NCBI GenBank assembly: GCA_001970955.1
Contig: MPUH01000166.1
Coordinates: 27,664-91,663 of the forward strand
DNA from: Stentor coeruleus
Taxonomy: Eukaryota > Ciliophora > Heterotrichea > Heterotrichida > Stentoridae
Length of the DNA stretch: 64,000 nucleotides
Direction: 5' to 3'
Below are positions 39,687-48,090 of this stretch, in pieces (within the stretch, counting starts at the first letter, position 1; every line of letters starts with the position of its first letter). The position numbers and the translations under genes are program-made. The notes below the pieces were generated by a model. It was not told the DNA's origin and did no database searches. It saw nothing but the letters and a program-made list of their open reading frames with translations.

Positions 39687-40754
39687 TTATTTATTTAAAA
39701 ACCTAGAAATTCCTAAACACGCTGCTCCACCAGTAAAGGTAAAACTAGTCACTGCAACCTTGTCAACTTGCTCCAATGTCAAGTTCTTCACTAAATTTAT
39801 CCCTTTTACTGAGCTTTCAGTGCAATTTGGAGGTACAACCCCTTGATGTATTATTAAACTCCCAATAATTGTATCTAAAATCCCTGCTGCAGATGGTACC
39901 CAGCCTATGTTTCCTTTAATCGAAACAACTTTTTTTTGATTCTCAAGCATTTTAACTTCAGCCAAGTCACTTTTTTCAGTCCCACTAGAATTAGCAATTA
40001 TCACGTCACCAGTCAAAGGTAGCCTCGTGTCCATTTCATAAAGTTTTTGAGGTCCGGCTTGGGCAAAATTGTCAATTTCACAATAAATCCTTGCATTTCT
40101 TTTTAGTGCATGATCAAGATTTTCAAGCATCACCGCCCCACTACCTTCTCCTAATACCATACCATGACCTGAAAACATAGAATAATTTTTTTCTTGGCTT
40201 AATAAACCCATCTTGGCAAACTTTCCTAAATAATCTTCAGTTAATTCTTGCCCTGAACCAATTACTAACATAACATCAGCTTCTTGTGATCTTATTATTT
40301 GAGCTGCTTCAAATATAGCTTGTAATCCTCCTGATGTTGTTGTTATTGGACCTTTGATTCCAATTGCTGTCGCTATATTTGCTCCAGTAAAAGCACCTGA
40401 GGTTAAGAATGAAGAACTTCCAATTTCAGACATGGATAAAGATTCTGAGATTCCGATTCTAAATCGCTGGTCATCGTTTTCTGGGAAAAAATGCCCGTTG
40501 TTGAGAACTTCTATTGCTGATGAAAGGCTGAGTGCGCTATGTAATGTGTTTGTATGCTAGATAATTATTACTCTAAGGTACATTCGGCCGAAATCAGTAA
40601 AGACATTTACACTTAGTTTACCACCGATAGCAGTGTGCTGTGATGAGATATTGGTTAATCCACTAACTTTTCCACAAATCATATTCCAATTTTCCACTAA
40701 GGAAATCCCTAAACAGCTTGTCATACCTAATCCTGTGATAGCAACTCTTGACAT
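39687..40754 (-). CDS. Beta-ketoacyl-ACP synthase homologue lacking catalytic residues, 350 aa, one 15-nt intron
   Basis: Exon 1 is 40572-40754 and exon 2 is 39687-40556; the intron reads gtaataattatctag on the minus strand. The thiolase fold is clear: MSRVAITGLGMTSCLG at the start, GHGMVLGEGSGAVMLE in the middle and a C-terminal FTFTGGAACLG. The nucleophile stretch, usually TAC(A/T)xG, reads TTTSGGLQAIF at about residues 133-143, shorter and without Cys. The first His motif (NAHGT) reads NSSGTE, and the second (KG..GH..GAAG) reads KGNIGWVPSAAG. So Cys, His and His are all missing. It is presumably non-condensing, possibly a partner or chain-length-factor-like subunit. It is also about 60 residues shorter than FabF. 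Confidence 0.85.
40557..40571 (-). other. 15-nt intron
   Basis: Minus-strand sequence gtaataattatctag, phase 0. Removal joins FTDFGRMYLR to HTNTLHSALS of the synthase homologue. Confidence 0.9.
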
Positions 40755-40799
40755 TTATAATATTAAAAAACTTAAAAGACCTTATATTAGTTATATTTA

Positions 40800-42575
40800 C
40801 TAATCAATTGATGTATTCAGATCCTTAAGGCAATTCAAAAGCTCAGCATGATGATTGATTTTGCTTTTAACCTCATTAAATATTGTAATAGCAAAAATTC
40901 TAGCTGAGTTCAAACAAATGGGGCAGTTTTCTTCAAATGTTATGCATTTAGAGCATATAGCATGCTCACAGGGGATCATTAAATATTCAGAAACCCGATC
41001 TTTTTTGCATTTAACGCATTGTACTGCCTCACTAAGTTCATGAAGGTTCTTTTCAAGCATGGATAAAATCTTCCCATTTTCTCTTGTACACTCAAAATCA
41101 AGTTCGTTTTCAGTGATTTTATTAAGTTTCGCCTCAAGTATTCCTATCATTTTAGCTTTACTTTCCAATGTATTTTTAAAATAATCCAAACTCTTAGTCA
41201 ACTTGTCATTCTCAGACTTCAAAGAGGTATTTTCGCTTTCTAAATCAAATAATTTTACTTGTAAACGTGATATCGCTTCTTTACCAAAAGCTACATTTTG
41301 TATTGGCTCTTTTATAGTATAACTTCTTTTTGTTCTAAATGCATCAGCAACCTTTGTCGAAATACTCATTTTTTCTTTTTCAACCTTTTCACTTAGAGAT
41401 TGTATGTTTTCTTTAAGTTTCCTTTTTTTTTCGCGCCATGTATTTTTACTTCTACTAAACAGGGTTTTAAGTTCATTGCATTCTGCTTTGAGAGACGCGT
41501 TTTCTTTTGAGATTATTTCTGATTGTTCTTTTAAAGAATCTGATAAGCTTTTTAATGAATCAAGTTCTTTATAGCTACTTTCGAAATGGTTTGCTTTACT
41601 TTGTTCGGATTTTAGGTTTTGTATAGATGATTTAAGTTGTGAATTAGCTTCTTCAATTTTACTGTTTAGTACCAAGTTTTCGTATTTGAGATTTTCTACT
41701 TCATTTTCTAGAGTTTTAGCTGTTTCAGCATATCTTTTTCTTTGTATGTCTGTTTTTGATAGAAGACTTGAAATCTGCTCGATTTCTAGGTTTTTAGCAT
41801 CTAGCTCTTCGCGAATATTACTGATATCCTTATCGCTTTTCGAGATTTGCAATTGGATTTTTGACTTAGCATCAGCCAATTGCGCTTTGTAGAAGTTAAT
41901 AACTATAGCTGACTTATCGGTTTCTGAAAGTTTGCAATTAGTTTTACTGATTAAGCTGTCGTTTATAGACTTCTCTAAAGCTATCAAGTTGTATTTTTCC
42001 TCAAGTTCTTGGTACTTTTTTTTCTCATTTTCTAAAGCCTGCTTAAAAGTATCAAGTTCCTCTTGGTTCGTTTGAATACTGTCATGGTTCTTTTCAATTC
42101 TGTACTTTTTCGATTTTATTGGGACATTTTTCCCTTGAAATTCTCCATCTGAATTGTGTATCCCAGTGATGTTTCTAGTCATTCTTCTTATTACAGGTTC
42201 ATGATGATAATCATTTACCTCATTGTTTTGATGGTCATCACTTGTAAGCATATGGTTTATATCATCAGTTTCTGTTCTGATATTTGGGGTTTTAGGTTCT
42301 TCTTTAAGCCAATCTCGATCTTCTAATTTAGGTTTTATTAAATCGTCAGTAAGTTTATTAAATGCTAGACTGTGTAAGGACTTAATAGATTTTCTGCTAA
42401 GAGTCCCTGATTTTGGGGTTTCTTCGGAGTTTGTAATGAATTTAGAGACTACTTGGGGAGATGAAAACTTGGATAATTGTGGCAGTTTTAAGCTGTCCAT
42501 TAAGGGAGAACTTGGGGTTTTGTGTAATGGACCGTTATTGTCATTACTTTTTGTAGCTCCGTTCTTCTTTTTCAT
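40800..42575 (-). CDS. Coiled-coil protein with C-terminal RING finger, 591 aa
   Basis: Residues 1-170 are Ser/Thr/Pro-rich and likely disordered. About 170-500 is a long coiled coil with heptad Leu/Ile and Lys/Glu bias. A C3HC4-type RING lies near the C terminus: CVKCKKDRVSEYLMIPCEHA, then C-S-K-C and CPIC. The architecture resembles ciliate coiled-coil RING ligases. The frame is open to a GTG at 42596; the first ATG, 42575 (Met-Lys-Lys-Lys-Asn-Gly), is the likely start. It ends 45 bases from the synthase start on the same strand. Confidence 0.8.
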   Translation of the reverse strand: MKKKNGATKSNDNNGPLHKTPSSPLMDSLKLPQLSKFSSPQVVSKFITNSEETPKSGTLSRKSIKSLHSLAFNKLTDDLIKPKLEDRDWLKEEPKTPNIRTETDDINHMLTSDDHQNNEVNDYHHEPVIRRMTRNITGIHNSDGEFQGKNVPIKSKKYRIEKNHDSIQTNQEELDTFKQALENEKKKYQELEEKYNLIALEKSINDSLISKTNCKLSETDKSAIVINFYKAQLADAKSKIQLQISKSDKDISNIREELDAKNLEIEQISSLLSKTDIQRKRYAETAKTLENEVENLKYENLVLNSKIEEANSQLKSSIQNLKSEQSKANHFESSYKELDSLKSLSDSLKEQSEIISKENASLKAECNELKTLFSRSKNTWREKKRKLKENIQSLSEKVEKEKMSISTKVADAFRTKRSYTIKEPIQNVAFGKEAISRLQVKLFDLESENTSLKSENDKLTKSLDYFKNTLESKAKMIGILEAKLNKITENELDFECTRENGKILSMLEKNLHELSEAVQCVKCKKDRVSEYLMIPCEHAICSKCITFEENCPICLNSARIFAITIFNEVKSKINHHAELLNCLKDLNTSID

Positions 42576-42839
42576 AACAAAATTATAGTGGTTCACATTT
42601 TAATACGTCATATTTACTCAAAGATTGAAATTATCAAATCAAGTTTTGTTTATCAATTACTTGGAGCTTATAGAGTTATTTAAGAAATATAATAAGTGTG
42701 TATTTATTTTGAAAGGTTTGGTGGTGAATTTAGAAGGATGATTATGAAAATAATATAAATGATTGATGAAAAGTTAGATAGAAGTATGGATTAGTGGATT
42801 TATGAGGATTTTTTAATTAAATAATATTATATTTCATTA
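42576..42839. other. 5' flank of the coiled-coil RING gene
   Basis: G+T-rich on the + strand (A+C-rich in the sense of the gene). No feature beyond composition. Confidence 0.45.
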
Positions 42840-43150
42840 ATGAATACACATTTTGTGTGCCTTTTTGTAGCTCAGCATTTGATAGTTAATAAATAATCAT
42901 TATTTAGACAATTTTAAGTGATAAAAACCATTAGGAAATTATAGTAAAGCTAGAAATAAATCATAGATTTCAATGAATGCGCTTTAAAGTAGGATAATTG
43001 TATAGAATGTAATTATAATGGAATATGCTCAGGATGTGAAAAAAAAACTATGAGTTAGAAAATTATAAATGTATTTCATCACTAGATTACTGCTTAGAAT
43101 ATGATGAAGTATATGGGGCGCTACTTTAGAATTTTTATTAGAAATAGTAT
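42840..43150 (+). pseudogene. Relic C: signal-peptide-like start and Cys-rich repeat fragment
   Basis: An ATG at 42840 begins a short hydrophobic stretch (NTHFVCLFVAQHLIV), followed by stops. At about 42976-43040 a frame reads DNCIECNYNGICSGCEKKTM with C-x2-C/C-x-x-C spacing like furin-type Cys-rich repeats, then CISSLDYCLEYDEVYG in another frame. Stops and frame changes show it is not intact. It may belong to the same receptor-like family as relics A and B, but shared sequence with them is not proved. Confidence 0.4.
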
Positions 43151-43182
43151 ACTTAAACTTTCATATGTTGGGTATTTAATAA

Positions 43183-43392
43183 ATGGATTGTAATGAACTG
43201 GTATTAGAATAAAGAGTCAAAATGATTCATTTTCTTGAAAGTGCGCATTCTGAAAGAGAAGAGCTAAAATGTTCTCGGCTAGTAAAGGTGCAATAAGTAG
43301 GATTAAAAAATAAGATTCTAGAACTTTGTCATAATCAGAATACCTCAAAGGATCATGTAGAAAATATAAGAAGGCTCGAAATGAAGAAATAA
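43183..43392 (+). pseudogene. Decayed coiled-coil gene fragment
   Basis: From ATG 43183 a single frame of 69 codons, ending at TAA 43390-43392, is helical and charged (FLESAHSEREELKCSRLVK, then LKNKILELCHNQNTSKD and VENIRRLEMKK). It contains two in-frame TAA codons (43210 and 43294). Neither sits in a GTA...TAG 15-nt window, so no intron explains them. No family is recognised. Confidence 0.35.
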
Positions 43393-44135
43393 TCATATTA
43401 TTTTTGAGTTCTTCTTACAGCCTAGGGCAGCCAGCCTTCCTATTAATGGTCCTTTACTTCAGAGTATTTGCTACAAAACTTGGGAGACAAGATCAGATTC
43501 AGTACTGTATTATTCTTTAGAGCTGTTCTAAATAAATTTTTAATATTCTTAGTAAGCAAAAGCTAACTATAAGAAAGTAAAAATCATGAATGTTTAGCTC
43601 ATAGATTCATTAGATTTTTTTAGTTATAATATGGCTACTAGATTATAATATGGACTATAAATTATATTGAATTTTGAGTTTTTAAAGGATGCTAGGCTGT
43701 AATATGATAGGATTACAATTTATGCTAATAAATAGATTAAAAAAATATTTCATATATGTTCATAATCAAATCTTATTAATTACCAAACAATCATATTAAA
43801 AAAAACTATATGCTAGGCATCACACTATATCTCACATAAAAAATCTTAATCAAACCTCGTAAACTAAAGAACAAAAGGTCCTCTCCAAAACCTCTACCCA
43901 TAAAAAATCTCTCAGCTTTTAAATATTTCATCATTTACACATCTTATAAAGCTAATCATATATTATAATAACCCATTCATAAAAATCTCAAATCCTCCAA
44001 AAAACCCTCATTTGTTCCTTATCTTCATTCCAATTCTAATAAACTCAAAAAACAATATTATTCAAGTTTCCATTACAACTATTCATCCTGCCAAAAAATC
44101 TTAATAATCTAATTAGTTCATCTCTATTTCTTGTG
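43393..44135. other. Intergenic
   Basis: Contains a slightly GC-richer patch near 43420-43520 that I cannot assign, then AT-rich DNA, then a strongly A+C-rich stretch (about 43780-44130), which by the local rule marks the 3' flank of a minus-strand gene. Confidence 0.45.
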
Positions 44136-44476
44136 CTAGTCTTTTTCTGCCTGTACTATTGCAGTTAGCTCCTGTCTATCATAAAGTTTTACATTATCTC
44201 CTCATCATCTTCTTCATATTCAATACCTTTGATTTTACTTTCCATATCATTATCTTCTGCAAGGGTATTCATATCAATAAGCGACATCATGTACAAAGTT
44301 TTACAAGATATCATATCTATATCAGTCTTGAACATTAGACTGAGTTTCTCTTACAAATGCTTTTGGCTTTGGGCTATAAACCTTCTAGGCACATACACTG
44401 AAGTTGGCCTAACAAACTGCATTCTATATGAAAACTACCGAGCTGCAAGTCTGGAAGCGTTAATAAAAGCTCTCAT
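44136..44476 (-). CDS. Putative small mitochondrial protein, about 97 aa, up to three tiny introns
   Basis: Minus-strand reading from ATG 44476 gives MRAFINASRLAAR, then QFVRPTSVYVPRRFIAQSQ: Arg/Ser/Ala-rich with no acids, a typical mitochondrial presequence. This requires removal of gtagttttcatatag (44424-44438), a good match to the local intron form. Two further removals are less certain: gtaagagaaactcag (44340-44354, ends CAG) and a 17-nt gtaaaactttatgatag (44176-44192). The latter would extend the acidic C terminus (YEEDDEEI) to IIQELTAIVQAEKD and a TAG at 44136-44138. The A+C-rich DNA beyond supports a gene end here. Function unknown. Confidence 0.5.
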
Positions 44477-44735
44477 AGCCTCTAATTTTTATTAGTAAAA
44501 TCATATTTGATAAACACTTGAATATATTGTATGATTGTGATGTAGAAGAACTTAAAGTTAAAGAAAAAATGAGAAAAAAGGATTATTTGTATTTCAGAAA
44601 CAATTTACTTGTTTATTTTTATTGTCATGATAGGGATTAAGTGTATGAAAAAACATATTGTTATCCCTCAAGGCTATAAAGCACTAGACGAAACTTCATA
44701 ATAAACTTAAACTCTTTCTCTAATCCCTAAATTAT

Positions 44736-45392
44736 CTAAGTTGTAGATAGAATATAGTTCAAAGCTGCAGCTTCATCCATTGCACATTCATCCAAAGCCT
44801 TCCTCACATTTTTTTCATCAAAGCCCATTTCACATAATCTTTTAACTTTTTCTTCATAAATAACTTGAGGGTCTTTTGCATGTTCCTGTGTCCAACTTCT
44901 GGCAGTCTGATTAAAAAGTTCTCTATGATTTTTATATTGTGAAGCAACAACTGCATCTTGAGGATCATCAGGTTCTGGATTACATAATAAAGCTTGAAGA
45001 GATAACAAAGCTGTGCGGATTGTTAGAGCAGGAGACCATTCATCTTTGAGAATATCTAAACAAATTGCCCCGGTTTGAGATGAGATATTTGGATGCCAGA
45101 TTTTTGTATCAAATTTCATCTTTGGAGGCTTATAAGGATAATCTGATGGGATTACTATGTCAATTATGAAAGTCCCACCTTGGTATACTGTGTCAGCCTA
45201 TATAAATGGTATGTCAATTATGAAAGTCCCACCTTGGTATACTGTGTCAGCCTATATAAATGGTACTGGACCTTGGATTATACCTTTCCAATGTCTCATA
45301 TCTGAGCCTATACACTTGGCTTGGACTCCTGAATTACTTGAACTTAGTTTTGTTAGTTCTTCATTTTCTTTTTGTAGTCTCCTGCTTTCCAT
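44736..45392 (-). CDS. UBE2K: Ubiquitin-conjugating enzyme E2 with UBA domain, UBE2K/UBC1-type, 195 aa after correction
   Basis: Exon 1 (45267-45392, 42 codons) starts [13 protein letters not shown]. Removing gtaccatttatatag (45252-45266) joins IIQGP to [10 protein letters not shown]. The UBC core has TKIWHPNIS, catalytic Cys (about residue 88) in GAICLDIL, and [17 protein letters not shown]-terminal UBA domain (about 155-195) starts VKRLCEMGF. This two-domain layout is that of UBE2K/Ubc1, which extends Lys48-linked ubiquitin chains. An exact 54-base tandem duplication (45157-45210 and 45211-45264) across the intron-exon border puts a TAG in frame. Reading one copy restores the family sequence, so I treat it as an assembly error. 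Confidence 0.9.
45157..45264. repeat. Exact 54-base tandem duplication inside the E2 gene
   Basis: Two identical adjacent 54-base copies without an N. As written, the E2 frame meets a stop in the second copy. With one copy, the beta-strand region matches UBE2K. Same type of defect as at 27274-27421. Confidence 0.85.
45252..45266 (-). other. 15-nt intron
   Basis: Minus-strand sequence gtaccatttatatag, phase 0, in the E2 gene. The second copy of the duplicated block lacks the GTA donor. Confidence 0.9.
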
Positions 45393-45542
45393 TATAATAT
45401 GTTCAGGCTTAGAATTATTTTTTTAATGTCACAAATGGATTATGAATAAAATTGTATCTATGATTTAAGATTGTAAGTTCTATTTTGACAATTTTACAAA
45501 AGGAAGCAATCTTAATGATTTTATCTAATTTTGATAATTATC

Positions 45543-46610
45543 CTAATTCGAACTATAAATTGAAGGATTATAAGGTTCTTCGCCTGAAGGTTTTTTCTCA
45601 GGAATCCTGATTTCTATATCTTTTTTCAAAGCTTCTAATCTTGAATCTAAAAACTGGACAAATTCCTGCATCTGCTGCAAAGATGAGAACACTGAATCTG
45701 CTGCAGTGAGTAAATGACTTGAATGTCTTGACAAAGTTTTGCATTCTTTCTGCCAATTGACAATTGATTCATGTTCTTTTTTCAAATCCTGTATTTGCGA
45801 CCAGGTTTCGTCAATCTTTTTCTCAGATTCAAACCCAGAGTCTTGGATTTTTTTTATTGTTGCTTGGGTTTTTTCATTAAAATCCTTAACTTCTTCAGCG
45901 ATTTGCAGTTTAAAAGCTTTGAACTCCCCTTCATCCCTTGGATTTTCTTTTATATTTTTAACCTCTTTTAAACTTACCGAATTATCATTAATACTTTTTG
46001 ATATTGTATCCGCAAAATTCCGAAGTTTGTTTTGCTCTTCACGTATGAATTCTAATTCAACTCTTAAATCCCCAGCTGATTTCCTATTAGCATTTACAGA
46101 TTCCTCATATATACTTATAGCTTTTTTAAGCTGCCCTCTAAGCTCTTCATTTTCCTTTCTTAAATGTGTTAGTGTCTCTTCATAACTTTCGATTCTTTTT
46201 ATTAATGACTCAAGCTTGCTTGAGTCCACAGCTTTATCAGCTTTATTTAATTTTTCTATATGTGAAGATATGTTTAGGTCTATCATTTTTTGACTTTGTC
46301 TTTTAACTGAGAGTTCTAGGTCAGTGATTTTTTCTTGAAGAGTTGACACATAGGATAAATTAGAAAAGTGCTGACGAAGCTTGTCGGTAATTGTAGCAAA
46401 TGTATCAGGGTCGAGAATACCAGAAAGAAGGCGGGTAACTAGATCTGCTTCTTCTTGAGGACGATAGCAGGAGTCAGTGCATGCTGATAGCTTTAGTAAT
46501 TCAAGGCAAAGACATGTTTTGCAACAAGTGTCTTTCATAAAACTTTGTGACAGATTGGCTTTGTCTTGAAGTAGACTTTCCCAATGAGAATCTCTTTCAT
46601 CAAAATTCAT
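45543..46610 (-). CDS. Coiled-coil protein, 355 aa
   Basis: Not recognised. The N-terminal 75 residues include a Cys-rich patch (CCKTCLCLELLKLSACTDSC) that could bind metal. From about residue 95 to 330 the protein is a continuous charged helix with heptad spacing, including LEKITDLELSV-like segments. The C-terminal tail has Pro and Ser. No membrane segment. It lies 150 bases upstream of the E2 gene on the same strand. A cytoskeletal or basal-body role is plausible but only inference. Confidence 0.7.
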   Translation of the reverse strand: MNFDERDSHWESLLQDKANLSQSFMKDTCCKTCLCLELLKLSACTDSCYRPQEEADLVTRLLSGILDPDTFATITDKLRQHFSNLSYVSTLQEKITDLELSVKRQSQKMIDLNISSHIEKLNKADKAVDSSKLESLIKRIESYEETLTHLRKENEELRGQLKKAISIYEESVNANRKSAGDLRVELEFIREEQNKLRNFADTISKSINDNSVSLKEVKNIKENPRDEGEFKAFKLQIAEEVKDFNEKTQATIKKIQDSGFESEKKIDETWSQIQDLKKEHESIVNWQKECKTLSRHSSHLLTAADSVFSSLQQMQEFVQFLDSRLEALKKDIEIRIPEKKPSGEEPYNPSIYSSN

Positions 46611-47400
46611 TTAATTATCGAAAAAAATTGTATGTAGTAAAGGGGTTTTTTAAATTAATCAATATGATTTGAAAAGAAGCTGGAGATTTGTATGATGAGA
46701 AATTTTTGAGAAGATGAGAAAAATGCTTTGTGATTTGGGTAGTTAGGATTTTATTTGCGTTGTGTAAATAGGTTTATTTTATAGGAAAAAACTAAAGTTT
46801 ACAAAATGTTTGTTTTTGTAAAGGTTAAATATAAACTGTTAAATTATTAAGAAAATTGGTTTTGGATTGGAATAGTTAGGATTGAAGTTTTGCTTGTACT
46901 TATCAGTATGATGTTGTAAATCTCATCTTTATCTGCAAAATCCAAAAACTCGACTTAACTAAAAAATCAGCATAACTGAAAATATATTAATCTTATAATC
47001 ATAAACAAAAGATTAGCTATTCAATAAAGAACAGCATAATATTTATGTCTCAAAAACTACCATTAACACTCTTCCACACTACTAACCTCAAAAATTCCTC
47101 TATCTTCACAATGAATCATTTCCTTAATATCAAACCAGTACATAAAACTTAATCTCCAAGCAATTTCTCCTTAAAAAACCTTTGAAAAAAATACTCATCC
47201 AAAGTCAAGCCTATATAAAATCCAATAAAAGCAATTAAATCCCATAATCTTAATAAATCCTCACCAAATCTCTATAAACACCAAAATCTTCTTCCCTAAG
47301 TCTGCCCAAGCTTCACTAACCCCCATAACTAATCCAAAGCCTAATGATAATCCAATCCAAGTCACTAATACAAATGATTTTATATAGTAATTTAAATTAA
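46611..47400. other. Divergent intergenic region
   Basis: Between minus-strand and plus-strand starts. The + strand is G+T-rich to about 46900 and A+C-rich after it, so the composition switch marks the middle of a divergent promoter. No gene was seen. Confidence 0.5.
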
Positions 47401-48039
47401 ATGGCCGAAAGTGAATACGTAGAAGATCTTCCAGAGCCTATTGATCCAAGTCTGAAAAATGGGCATCAAGTGATTCTCTTCCAAAGAATCCCTATAGAGT
47501 TACGAATCCAAGAAGAAGGCCAGCCGAGCCAAGTGGGAAAAATGGTAGAAATCGATTGTAAGCTCCTAGCCCTTTACAGGAACAAAAATCTTCTTGAAGT
47601 AAGACTTGAGTTAACAACTGAAGCTGATATGTTCTTTAACTATTCTCACTTCCTTAACGCTGATAATTTTAGAGCTACTCAACAAGACCATAAGCTTTTA
47701 GTAAACCTTACTGACTATCCAGAAATGCTTGAAAGACTTTTGACTAGTTGCGCAAATAAACCCCAGGAATTTATAAGCATTTTTACTATGAGAAGGAATG
47801 GATGGGCAAGGTTAGACTTTGTACAAAACCTCAAGTGCAAGTTTTTAGAGCTGTTAACATGTGACTTTATCATCAGCAAACAAGATGAAATTAGAGAAAA
47901 TGTCATGTATAGATATGAACATGCGAAATGGGAGTTTGCTATGGAAACAAAAAGAGTTAAAGAAGTTTCAGCTTTTGTTAAGCATAACTGCCCTTCAGTA
48001 CTACAAAAAGTGGTTCCTAAGAAAGCAAAAATTACTTAA
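47401..48039 (+). CDS. SAS6-like (SAS6L) centriole/flagellar protein, 212 aa
   Basis: Residues about 25-185 follow the SAS-6 N-terminal head: an early strand (VILFQRIPIELRI), LEVRLELTTEADMFFNYSH where SAS-6 has L.(V/I)RL(T/S)(D/E)..DP.F.Y, then DHKLLVNLTDYPEMLERLL and the strand FTMRRNGWARLDFVQ. There is no coiled-coil rod afterwards; the protein ends with a short basic tail. A head-only protein is what defines the SAS6L paralogue, found at flagellar or apical structures in several protists, as opposed to SAS-6 of the cartwheel. Assignment is by fold pattern, not alignment. Confidence 0.6.
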   Translation: MAESEYVEDLPEPIDPSLKNGHQVILFQRIPIELRIQEEGQPSQVGKMVEIDCKLLALYRNKNLLEVRLELTTEADMFFNYSHFLNADNFRATQQDHKLLVNLTDYPEMLERLLTSCANKPQEFISIFTMRRNGWARLDFVQNLKCKFLELLTCDFIISKQDEIRENVMYRYEHAKWEFAMETKRVKEVSAFVKHNCPSVLQKVVPKKAKIT

Positions 48040-48090
48040 TTTATAGTTAAGAGTATTAAAAAGATATGGACTTTAAGGTTTTTATAGTAA

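Noticed and set aside
42576-42596. Start of the coiled-coil RING protein at 42596
   Set aside because: That codon is GTG; the first in-frame ATG is at 42575.
42866-42876. tRNA D-arm-like TAGCTCAGC
   Set aside because: No acceptor stem, anticodon arm or T-arm can be drawn around it; no tRNA was found in the window.
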